The position numbers and the translations under genes were made by a program. This document shows positions 1 through 5,432 of a stretch of 8,447 bases of DNA, piece by piece. Each line of letters starts with the position of its first letter. Position 1 is the first letter of the stretch. Under the pieces are notes generated by a model. That model did no database searches and had not been told where the DNA came from. It saw only the letters and a program-made list of their open reading frames with translations. Origin of the DNA: Alphaproteobacteria bacterium (lineage in GTDB: Bacteria; Pseudomonadota; Alphaproteobacteria; Sphingomonadales; Sphingomonadaceae); contig JAHJSJ010000118.1 of the NCBI GenBank assembly GCA_018830415.1, positions 1 through 8,447 of the forward strand, read 5' to 3'.

Positions 1-481
1 CCGGATCGTGCTGCCGCCCTTGCGCGAACGCGTGGGCGATATTCCCGCACTGACCCGCCATTTCCTCGCCCGCATCGGCGAACAGCCGGGGTTGAACCAT
101 TTGTCGGTATCGGACAGCGCCTTGGCGCTGCTCGCCGCCTATGACTGGCCGGGCAATGTCCGTCAGTTGCAATCGGTGTTGTTCCGCGCGGCGGTCTATT
201 GCGACGACAATTCGCTCACCGCCGACAGTTTTCCGCAATTGTCCGAAATGCTGGGCGAACAGGGCAGCGTCACGGTGGCGAGCGCGCATGAAGGGGTGGG
301 CATCATGCTCTACACCCCCGACGGCAACCTGCGCCCGCTGGAGGATATCGAGGCTGACGTGATCCGCCTCGCCATCGGCCATTATCGCGGCCGCATGACC
401 GAAGTGGCGCGGCGGCTGGGGATCGGGCGCTCAACGCTCTATCGCAAGCTCAGCGATCTGGGGATTGATAACGCGGCTTGA
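1..481 (+). CDS. Sigma-54-dependent transcriptional activator, NtrC family (C-terminal part, 5' end outside window)
   Basis: The open frame is already running at base 2 and ends with TGA at 479-481, so only about the last 160 residues are visible. It starts within the end of the AAA+ sigma-54 interaction domain: LPPLRERVGDIPAL is the conserved segment before the lid, and WPGNVRQL (from base 146) is the conserved C-terminal box of that domain. A linker of about 60 residues follows. A Fis-type helix-turn-helix closes the protein (about 386-466, with VARRLGIGRSTLYRKL), which binds enhancer-like sites. Proteins of this family hydrolyse ATP to open promoters held by sigma-54 RNA polymerase. Whether the missing N-terminus carries a receiver domain (two-component response regulator) or another sensor cannot be seen. 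The GTG at base 8 is internal, not a start. An SDR gene follows after 32 bp in the same direction; a functional link is not shown. Confidence 0.92.
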   Translation, partial: RIVLPPLRERVGDIPALTRHFLARIGEQPGLNHLSVSDSALALLAAYDWPGNVRQLQSVLFRAAVYCDDNSLTADSFPQLSEMLGEQGSVTVASAHEGVGIMLYTPDGNLRPLEDIEADVIRLAIGHYRGRMTEVARRLGIGRSTLYRKLSDLGIDNAA

Positions 482-513
482 TCGGCGCGCCAGCCCGACC
501 TAACTCGGCGGGC

Positions 514-1275
514 ATGACATCACACAATCAAGATTTCGCCGGGCGCAGCGCGCTCGTCACCGGGGCGGCTTCGGGGATTGGCGCGGCTGCGGCAAAGGCG
601 CTTGCGGCGCGCGGCGCGGCCAAGCTGTTTCTGGTCGATGTCGATGGCGCGGGGCTGGATGCGCTCGATTTACCGGGCGAAGTGCACCGCATTGTCGGCA
701 GCGTCGCGGATGAGACGCTATGGCAGGCGTTAGACCCCCGCTTGACCGGGCTAGACCATGCCTTGGTCAATGCAGGTATCGGTTCGGGCGGCCCGATTGC
801 GTCGATTTCGCTGGCCGAATGGCGCCGGGTGATGGCGGTCAATCTGGACGGCGCGTTTATGACCTTGGCGAGTTCGCTGCGGGCGATGGAACAGCGCGGC
901 GGCAGCGTGGTGGTGGTCGCATCAGTCACCGGGATCAAGCCGGTGCCGGGCATCGGCCCTTACGGCGTATCCAAGGCAGCAGTTGCTCACATGGCCCGCA
1001 TCGCAGCGGCCGAAAGCGCCCAAAAAGGCATCCGCGTCAATGCGATAGCCCCCGGCGGGGTGGACACTGCGATCTGGGAAAGCGGCGCAGATTTCACCGC
1101 CTCGGTCGAAGCGATTGGCCGCGAGGCGACGATCAAGGCAATGGCCAAGACCACGCCGCTGGGCCGCTTCGCTACCTCAGAAGAGATGGCCGACAGCATC
1201 CTCTATTTGCTGAGCGATGCTGCGGCCAATATCACCGGGCACGTGATGATGTCAGACGGCGGCTTTACACTCTGA
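514..1275 (+). CDS. Short-chain dehydrogenase/reductase (classical SDR) family oxidoreductase
   Basis: A 253-residue protein, the normal length for a classical SDR, a soluble NAD(P)-dependent oxidoreductase with a Rossmann fold. The nucleotide-binding motif TGAASGIG lies at residues 16-23, a shortened NAG element (VNAGIG) sits after beta-4, and the catalytic tetrad is N110, S137, Y150 and K154 (YGVSK). The end MMSDGGFTL is the usual SDR C-terminal form. The frame is also open back to a TTG at 478 overlapping the preceding stop, but the ATG at 514 puts the first beta strand and the TGxxxGIG at the usual distance from the N-terminus, so I prefer it. No strong Shine-Dalgarno precedes it. The substrate cannot be read from the sequence; SDRs act on sugars, steroids, acyl-ACPs and many other alcohols or ketones. 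It converges with the beta-barrel gene; the 44-bp gap holds only a weak CTGAT/ATCAG pair around a T-rich loop. Confidence 0.93.
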   Translation: MTSHNQDFAGRSALVTGAASGIGAAAAKALAARGAAKLFLVDVDGAGLDALDLPGEVHRIVGSVADETLWQALDPRLTGLDHALVNAGIGSGGPIASISLAEWRRVMAVNLDGAFMTLASSLRAMEQRGGSVVVVASVTGIKPVPGIGPYGVSKAAVAHMARIAAAESAQKGIRVNAIAPGGVDTAIWESGADFTASVEAIGREATIKAMAKTTPLGRFATSEEMADSILYLLSDAAANITGHVMMSDGGFTL

Positions 1276-1319
1276 TTTTATGCTGTTTTTATCAGAATTG
1301 GCCGCGCGCGACGCCCACT

Positions 1320-2081
1320 TCAAAACCGGATTCGAACACCGACCAGGCCGGACACCGTTTCATAGCGGCCATCGAGTTCCGAATTGAAGATTTCACCGCC
1401 GCCAGCAACAAATTGGCGTTCGAAATTAAGCCCGGAAATGCGTTGATAACGCACGCCTGTTTCCAGATCGAGGCGATCAGTCAGGCGGAAGCTCAACCCC
1501 ACGTCGCCTTGTAGCACAAAGCCTGTATCATTACCGCGAATGGCAAATGTATCGGTGGTGGCCGTGCCGTTATTGGGAAAATAGCCGATATTGGGATCAA
1601 CATCGGCAATCCCGACACCCGCGCCGACATAGGGCACGACAGTCTGTTTTTCCTTGAACCGCACATCAGCGCGATAATTCAGCGTGAACGAATTGATGTC
1701 AGCGCCGCCGCCAAACGTCTGATTGCCACCATTGGACGAACCCCCATCAACATCGGGGCTGCTATAATTATACTCCAATTCCACACTGGGTTGGAAAATA
1801 CCCAGCAGACGCGTGGGAATTTGATACCCGACCGCGCCAGACACGGTGAAATCCTCATCAAATTGGACTCGCGTGGTAGCAGGGTCACCGGCAACGCCGG
1901 GTGAGCCATTTGCGGGAGCCTGAATACCGTCGAATGTTTTGCTGGAGGGCGATGTTACACCGCCACGAACCGAAGCATAAATACCTTCATCGAGCTTAAA
2001 ATCATCATCCTGAGCAAATGCAGTTGAAGGCATTGCCACAAATAGCATAGATGATGCGATGAAAATATAACGAAGGCGCAT
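1320..2081 (-). CDS. Outer-membrane beta-barrel protein (OmpA-like porin fold) with signal peptide
   Basis: A 253-residue protein. Residues 1-23 form a clear Sec signal peptide: basic start MRLR, a hydrophobic core, and AFA as the signal peptidase I site before QDDD. The mature part alternates polar and hydrophobic residues in short segments (for example around 77-90, 98-106, 131-143, 149-158, 186-199, 206-216), separated by Gly/Asn/Asp-rich loops, the longest at about 107-130. It ends in Phe (VRIRF), the typical beta-barrel C-terminal signal for BAM insertion. PYVGAGVG is a common element of the small OmpA-like outer-membrane family, so an eight-stranded barrel is likely. The start at 2081 is chosen because the signal peptide begins there and a GGAG (2091-2094) lies 9 nt upstream; the open frame continues to 2192 but without signal-peptide character. 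Base composition is lower in GC than the neighbours, most clearly at the start and leader (about 39% over 2041-2160). The role, whether structural, transport or adhesion, is unknown. Confidence 0.86.
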   Translation of the reverse strand: MRLRYIFIASSMLFVAMPSTAFAQDDDFKLDEGIYASVRGGVTSPSSKTFDGIQAPANGSPGVAGDPATTRVQFDEDFTVSGAVGYQIPTRLLGIFQPSVELEYNYSSPDVDGGSSNGGNQTFGGGADINSFTLNYRADVRFKEKQTVVPYVGAGVGIADVDPNIGYFPNNGTATTDTFAIRGNDTGFVLQGDVGLSFRLTDRLDLETGVRYQRISGLNFERQFVAGGGEIFNSELDGRYETVSGLVGVRIRF

Positions 2082-2233
2082 GACGATTTGCTCCAAATCC
2101 GAAAATGATTTGAGAACCAATTTTCTACTATCATGAAGGTGTTCGTCGTTCACACCGACAAGGTTACACTGCCAACTCGATACCCGAGTCATGCAATGGT
2201 CGGAACGACACGCACAGCGCTCCGCAAACGCTA
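2082..2233 (-). promoter_or_regulatory. AT-rich leader/promoter region of the beta-barrel gene
   Basis: This 152-bp gap between the folP stop and the beta-barrel start is unusually AT-rich for the window (bases 2101-2160 are 23/60 G+C). On the minus strand it carries the GGAG ribosome-binding site (2091-2094), a GANTC site (GAGTC, 2186-2190) about 105 nt upstream of the start codon, and a short inverted repeat GGTGT/ACACC (2138-2142 and 2152-2156). No -35/-10 pair of good quality could be assigned. The gap is long enough for the gene to have its own promoter instead of depending on folP read-through. Confidence 0.4.
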
Positions 2234-3361
2234 TTATCTGCGATCAGATAGTTCCGCCGGGATCGTCGAAAAATCGGTGAGCGCCGCGTCGCGCAAACCG
2301 CGCCACACATTGCGCGCCTGCACCGTCTCGGCCACGTCATGCACCCGCAGGATATGCACACCGGCCTCCATCCCCTTCGCCGCGATTGCAAGCGACCCGG
2401 CGAGCCGCTGGTCGGCAGGCTCCTCAGCCGACAGCGCGCCAATCATCCGCTTGCGGCTCACGCCCAGCATGACCGGGCTGCCCAGTGCGTGGAACAACGG
2501 CAAGGCGTTGATCAGCGCCAGATTATCCGCCAGCGACTTGCCGAAACCGATGCCCGGATCGACGATGATACGGTCTTCGGCAATGCCCGCCGCGATGGCG
2601 CGCACGCGCGCGGCTTTGAGGAAGTCGAACACCTCGCTAACCACGTCAGCATATTGCCCGCCCGCGTGCAGATCCTCGCCCGCACTTGGCGCGTGCATCA
2701 AAACCACCGGGCAACCGCGCGCCGCGACCAGTGCGATACTGCGCGGATCGTATCGCAGAGCCGAGACATCATTGACCATATGCGCGCCCGCCGCCAGCGC
2801 CGCTTCGAGCACGCCTGCGCGCCGGGTGTCGACGCTGATTGCGGCTCCCATTGCCGCGCAATATTCGACAGCAGGGATCACTCGGCGGATTTCCTCATCC
2901 TCAAACGTCGCCGCAGCGCCGGGGCGAGTGCTTTCGCCGCCAATGTCGATGATCGCCGCGCCTGCCTCCAGCATCGCGGCGGCGCGGGCACGCCCGGCCT
3001 GCGCATCATCATGCGCGCCGCCATCCGAGAAACTGTCGGGCGTGACGTTGAGGATGCCCATGATCTGCGGCTGATCGAGCCGGATGGTGCGCGCACCCAA
3101 TTGCAGCGGAGGGTGTGCTCTGTTGAGGTTCGCCCACTGCGCAGCTGCATCATCAGCCACCGTATCAGGCAGGCTGGCCAGCGTCTGTTCCACCGTACCT
3201 GCGGTGCAGATGATCCGGTTCGCCACCACCCCATCGCGCCGCAGCGCCAGCGCAAATTCGCGGGCATAGGCCATGCTGCCGCCCAGCCGCACCGCCTCGC
3301 CCTCGACCGCCTGCGGGCCTGAGACTAGTGTGAGCGGATGGAGATAGACGGCGTCAGTCAT
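2234..3361 (-). CDS. folP: Dihydropteroate synthase with N-terminal extension
   Basis: A 375-residue cytosolic enzyme of folate synthesis that condenses p-aminobenzoate with 6-hydroxymethyl-dihydropterin diphosphate to 7,8-dihydropteroate; it is the sulfonamide target. The TIM-barrel core starts near residue 99 and shows all expected elements: IMGILNVTPDSFSDGG (100-115, signature 1), IIDIGGESTRPGA (137-149, signature 2), SVDT (D178), MVND (N197), VVLMH, VDPGIGFGK (D268, K275), GVSRKR (S302-R303-K304) and LRVHDV (R339, H341), the pterin and phosphate/pABA contacts known for the family. Typical FolP has about 280 residues; the first roughly 98 residues here form an extra domain resembling that of other alphaproteobacterial FolPs, with no motif I recognise. 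The ATG at 3361 is chosen over a TTG at 3394 because it is the first ATG; a GGGAG lies 13 nt upstream, rather far. It follows ccrM on the same strand after 74 bp. Confidence 0.96.
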   Translation of the reverse strand: MTDAVYLHPLTLVSGPQAVEGEAVRLGGSMAYAREFALALRRDGVVANRIICTAGTVEQTLASLPDTVADDAAAQWANLNRAHPPLQLGARTIRLDQPQIMGILNVTPDSFSDGGAHDDAQAGRARAAAMLEAGAAIIDIGGESTRPGAAATFEDEEIRRVIPAVEYCAAMGAAISVDTRRAGVLEAALAAGAHMVNDVSALRYDPRSIALVAARGCPVVLMHAPSAGEDLHAGGQYADVVSEVFDFLKAARVRAIAAGIAEDRIIVDPGIGFGKSLADNLALINALPLFHALGSPVMLGVSRKRMIGALSAEEPADQRLAGSLAIAAKGMEAGVHILRVHDVAETVQARNVWRGLRDAALTDFSTIPAELSDRR

Positions 3362-3404
3362 ACCAAGTCGTGTGCTCCCGCCTTGTGGTGCCAAACCGAA
3401 CTAG

Positions 3405-3424
3405 GTCCCCGCCTTCGCGGGGAC
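3405..3424. repeat. Perfect 8-bp palindromic stem-loop, REP-like extragenic element
   Basis: GTCCCCGC (3405-3412), loop CTTC (3413-3416), GCGGGGAC (3417-3424). The hairpin sits in the 74-bp gap between ccrM and folP, 11 nt beyond the ccrM stop. There is no T-run after the stem in either direction (the TTTTT on the ccrM strand is before it), so it is not a classical intrinsic terminator. From memory, GC-rich stems with a CTTC/GAAG loop of this form occur as dispersed extragenic repeats in sphingomonad genomes; only this one full copy is in the window. A GANTC site (GACTC, 3422-3426) overlaps its edge. It may stabilise the 3' end of the ccrM transcript. Confidence 0.6.
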
Positions 3425-3435
3425 TCACCGAAAAA

Positions 3436-4578
3436 TCAATCCTCGTTGGCGAGCAGGTAAAGCTGCCGCGCGGCGTCAATTGGCTGCACATCCGCGCCGA
3501 CTTCGTAATGCCAGAACGACCAGCCGTTGCAGCTTGGCGCGGCTTGTAAATCCTTGCCCAGCCCGTGGATCGATCCGGTTTTGCCGTCACACTCCAACGA
3601 TCCATCGGCGCGCACGGTGGCGATCCAGCGGCGTTTTTTGTCGAATACCTGCGTGCCCGGCGGAATCAGCCCGGTTTCAACCACCGCGCCGAACGCCACC
3701 TTGGGCGCGGTGCGGGCGGATTGCATCGTGGTGAGCGCGCTTTCATCAAGCGGCAGTTCCTTGGCGATGCGCTGTGTTGCGACTTCGCGGTAGAAATCCT
3801 CACGCTCGCAACCGATCCATTCGCGCCCCAGCCGCTTGGCCACCGCGCCGGTGGTGCCGGTGCCAAAGAACGGATCGAGCACCACGTCGCCCCGTTCAGT
3901 CGTGGCCAGCAGCACGCGATAGAGCAGCGCTTCGGGCTTTTGCGTCGGGTGGGCTTTTTTGCCGCCTTCCTTGAGCCTTTCGCCGCCCCCGCAGATCGGC
4001 ATCACCCAGTCCGACCGCATCTGCAATTCATCGTTCAACGTCTTCATCGTGCGGTAATTGAACTGATACCGGGCCTTTTCCCCCATGCTCGCCCAGATCA
4101 GCGTTTCATGCGCGTTGGTAAAGCGGGTGCCGCGAAAATTGGGCATCGGATTGGCCTTGCGCCAGACGATGTCGTTGAGAATCCAGAACCCGAGATCCTG
4201 CAGGATCGCCCCGACGCGGAAGATGTTGTGATAAGAACCGATCACCCACAATGCGCCATCGGGCTTGAGCACCCGGCGTGCTTCGGTCAGCCATTCGCGG
4301 GTGAAGGTGTCATAGGCGCGGAAGCTGTCGAACTGATCCCAGTGATCGGTCACGGCATCGACATGACTGCCGTCCGGACGGTTGAGATCGCCGCCAAGCT
4401 GCAAGTTATAGGGCGGATCAGCAAACACCAGATCGACGCTGTTGGTGGGGAGTGAGCGCATCGCTTCGATGCAGTCCCCCGGCAGGATACGGCCCAGCGG
4501 TAGATCGAGCACAGGCGCAATTTTTGGCGCTTTTACAGCGCGTTTTTCCTGCAACTTCGTCTTTTCTATAACGCCCAC
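3436..4578 (-). CDS. ccrM: CcrM-type cell-cycle DNA adenine methyltransferase (GANTC specificity)
   Basis: A beta-class N6-adenine methyltransferase, 380 residues from the GTG at 4578. The catalytic DPPY motif (54-57, in VFADPPYNLQLGGD) comes before the AdoMet-binding motif (DPFFGTGTTGA, 235-245), the beta-class order. Segments that follow the Caulobacter/Rhizobium CcrM pattern closely include WVIGSYHNIFRVG, NDIVWRKANPMPNF, NAHETLIWAS, QMRSDW and HPTQKPEALLYRVL. The C-terminal RAMA-like domain (about 285-380) carries GSIHGLG and SCNGWSFWH, needed in CcrM for DNA recognition. CcrM methylates GANTC late in the cell cycle, and the methylation state controls transcription. No ATG is available: possible starts are GTG 4578 (preceded by GGGG, 8-nt spacer), TTG 4554 and GTG 4512; the last would give 358 residues, the Caulobacter length. 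Upstream lies a 230-bp gap rich in GANTC sites, then rnhB. Confidence 0.97.
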   Translation of the reverse strand: MGVIEKTKLQEKRAVKAPKIAPVLDLPLGRILPGDCIEAMRSLPTNSVDLVFADPPYNLQLGGDLNRPDGSHVDAVTDHWDQFDSFRAYDTFTREWLTEARRVLKPDGALWVIGSYHNIFRVGAILQDLGFWILNDIVWRKANPMPNFRGTRFTNAHETLIWASMGEKARYQFNYRTMKTLNDELQMRSDWVMPICGGGERLKEGGKKAHPTQKPEALLYRVLLATTERGDVVLDPFFGTGTTGAVAKRLGREWIGCEREDFYREVATQRIAKELPLDESALTTMQSARTAPKVAFGAVVETGLIPPGTQVFDKKRRWIATVRADGSLECDGKTGSIHGLGKDLQAAPSCNGWSFWHYEVGADVQPIDAARQLYLLANED

Positions 4579-4608
4579 CAGATCAGCCCCGCTTGTTATG
4601 CTTGCAAC

Positions 4609-4617
4609 TTATCCACA
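4609..4617 (+). promoter_or_regulatory. DnaA box (TTATCCACA)
   Basis: A perfect match to the strong DnaA-box consensus TTATCCACA, on the + strand, 31 nt upstream of the ccrM GTG and 5 bp from the nearest GANTC site. It is the only such box seen in the window, so it is more likely a transcriptional DnaA site than part of an origin. DnaA is a known transcription factor in the alphaproteobacterial cell cycle; regulation of ccrM by it here is inference. Confidence 0.55.
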
Positions 4618-4667
4618 GGCATGAGTCTTTGAGGAGTCCGCGTCAAGCGCCTAATTATGCGCGCATT

Positions 4668-4675
4668 ATGGTTAA
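4668..4675 (-). promoter_or_regulatory. Putative CtrA half-site (TTAACCAT)
   Basis: The minus strand (ccrM sense) reads TTAACCAT, the 8-mer half-site form of the CtrA recognition sequence (full form TTAA-N7-TTAA), about 90-97 nt upstream of the ccrM GTG. CtrA activates ccrM in Caulobacter. No second TTAA at the 7-bp spacing is present. A palindromic ATGCGCGCAT (4657-4666) follows directly on the downstream side and could be a separate operator. An 8-mer alone can occur by chance; the context raises the likelihood. Confidence 0.5.
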
Positions 4676-4721
4676 CGTTGTATCAACGCAGCGGAACGAA
4701 GCAAGACCGGCACAAGATGTT

Positions 4722-4746
4722 GAGTCCCGCGCCGCGCAAGGGACTC
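4722..4746. repeat. Inverted repeat GAGTCCC / GGGACTC with GANTC arms
   Basis: Arms GAGTCCC (4722-4728) and GGGACTC (4740-4746) are perfect 7-bp complements around an 11-nt GC-rich loop. Each arm contains a GANTC site. The left arm shares the string TGAGTCCC with the opposite-strand edge of the 3405-3424 palindrome, so it may be a diverged copy of the same element. There is no T-tract, so it is not a standard terminator for rnhB. Confidence 0.55.
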
Positions 4747-4808
4747 GATATGCAGCGGTGTGGCCCGCAGGACTCACCTGCCACGCCATCAACCATGCAA
4801 AATTCCGA

Positions 4809-5432
4809 TCAGATCAACGCCAGCTGCGCAACCGGGGCAAAGCTGCGGCGGTGTAGCGGGGTCGGGCCGTGGCGGCGCAGCGCCTCCATGTGTTCGGCCG
4901 TGCCATAACCCTTGTTGCGTTCCCACCCGTATTGCGGGTGCGCGCGGGCGGCCTCCACCATCAGCCGGTCGCGCCATTCCTTGGCGATGATCGACGCGGC
5001 CGAGATCGCCGGTTCGATCCCGTCTCCGCCAACAATCGCGCGCGCGGTCCAGCCCCATCCGGCACAGCGTCCGGCAGGGGTCATATTGCCATCGATCAGC
5101 ACTTCGCGCACCGGCGCGGGAATCGCGGCGGTCAGGCGAGCCACGGCGCGAGTCATCGCCTCCATCGTGGCGATGAAGATATTGAGCCGGTCGATCTCGT
5201 CCGGCTCGACCACCGCCACCGCCCAACCGCAGCTGGCCCGAATAGCCGTTTCCAGCCGCGCACGGCGGGCGGGCGAAAGCCGCTTGGAATCATCGAGCCC
5301 AATGGGTATCTCAACCCCAAGCACAACCGCCGCGGCCACCACCGGCCCGGCCAACGGCCCGCGCCCGGCCTCATCAACCCCGATGACAAGGCCGCCGCTT
5401 GTAACCGTGAAACCCGGAGTGACCCCAAACAT
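4809..5432 (-). CDS. rnhB: Ribonuclease HII
   Basis: A 207-residue cytosolic RNase HII, which cuts RNA in RNA-DNA hybrids and starts removal of misincorporated ribonucleotides from DNA. The core shows IGVDEAGRGPLAGPV (D20, E21 and the GRG motif), DDSKRL (47-52), LIDGN (D114), GGDG with D137, ISAASIIAKEWRD (143-155) and GYGTAEHMEAL (175-185), so the four acidic metal-binding residues D20, E21, D114 and D137 are all present. The ATG at 5432 is well supported: no ATG, GTG or TTG lies between it and the VIGVDEAGRG motif. A GAGG element lies 13 nt upstream, inside the divergent gene. The start codon overlaps that of the divergent sugar dehydrogenase by two bases. ccrM follows on the same strand, a neighbourhood common in alphaproteobacteria. 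Confidence 0.97.
   Translation of the reverse strand: MFGVTPGFTVTSGGLVIGVDEAGRGPLAGPVVAAAVVLGVEIPIGLDDSKRLSPARRARLETAIRASCGWAVAVVEPDEIDRLNIFIATMEAMTRAVARLTAAIPAPVREVLIDGNMTPAGRCAGWGWTARAIVGGDGIEPAISAASIIAKEWRDRLMVEAARAHPQYGWERNKGYGTAEHMEALRRHGPTPLHRRSFAPVAQLALI

Larger units (their letters stand above)
4623..4775. promoter_or_regulatory. Cluster of five GANTC (CcrM methylation) sites
   Basis: GAGTC at 4623-4627, 4634-4638 and 4722-4726; GACTC at 4742-4746 and 4771-4775. GANTC is the CcrM target. Reading the rest of the window by eye I found only twelve more (starts 1329, 1866, 2186, 3422, 3663, 4179, 5120, 5150, 5287, 6047, 6336, 8300), so 153 bp hold 5 of 17. The first two are about one helical turn apart and lie just downstream of a TTGACG hexamer on the ccrM strand. 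Placement upstream of the methyltransferase gene itself fits methylation-sensed autoregulation, as reported for the Caulobacter ccrM promoter. Confidence 0.75.
4579..4808 (-). promoter_or_regulatory. ccrM upstream control region
   Basis: This 230-bp gap between the rnhB stop and the ccrM start carries, going upstream from ccrM: a DnaA box (4609-4617), two GANTC sites 11 bp apart (4623, 4634), a -35-like TTGACG on the minus strand (4646-4641), a 10-bp palindrome ATGCGCGCAT (4657-4666), a CtrA-type half-site (4668-4675), an inverted repeat with GANTC in both arms (4722-4746), and a fifth GANTC (4771). No convincing -10 matching TTGACG was found, so the transcription start is not assigned. The gap length and these sites suggest that ccrM has its own promoter and is not simply co-transcribed with rnhB. 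Confidence 0.6.

Noticed and set aside
1272..1295. CTGAT/ATCAG pair with T-runs after the SDR gene, as an intrinsic terminator
   Set aside because: A five-base weak stem with a 14-nt loop; the T-run is in the loop and not after the stem.
2138..2156. GGTGT/ACACC inverted repeat in the beta-barrel leader as an operator
   Set aside because: Only five paired bases with a 9-nt centre; no match to a known operator.
2235..2250. TATCTG/CAGATA hairpin at the folP stop codon, as a terminator
   Set aside because: Only a 6-bp AT-rich stem, overlapping the last codons of folP, and no following T-tract.
2339..3322. 327-codon plus-strand open frame opposite folP
   Set aside because: Arg/His-rich composition with no domain; lies wholly antisense to a clear FolP.
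3565..4455. 296-codon plus-strand open frame opposite ccrM
   Set aside because: An antisense shadow of the conserved methyltransferase; no motif of its own.
3436..4578. ccrM as part of a restriction-modification system
   Set aside because: No restriction endonuclease or specificity gene nearby; neighbours are housekeeping genes and the protein has the CcrM core and C-terminal SCNGWSFWH, so it is an orphan cell-cycle methyltransferase.
4579..4808. Replication origin in the rnhB-ccrM gap
   Set aside because: Only one DnaA box, no AT-rich unwinding element, and flanking genes are not typical origin neighbours; regulation of ccrM explains the sites better.
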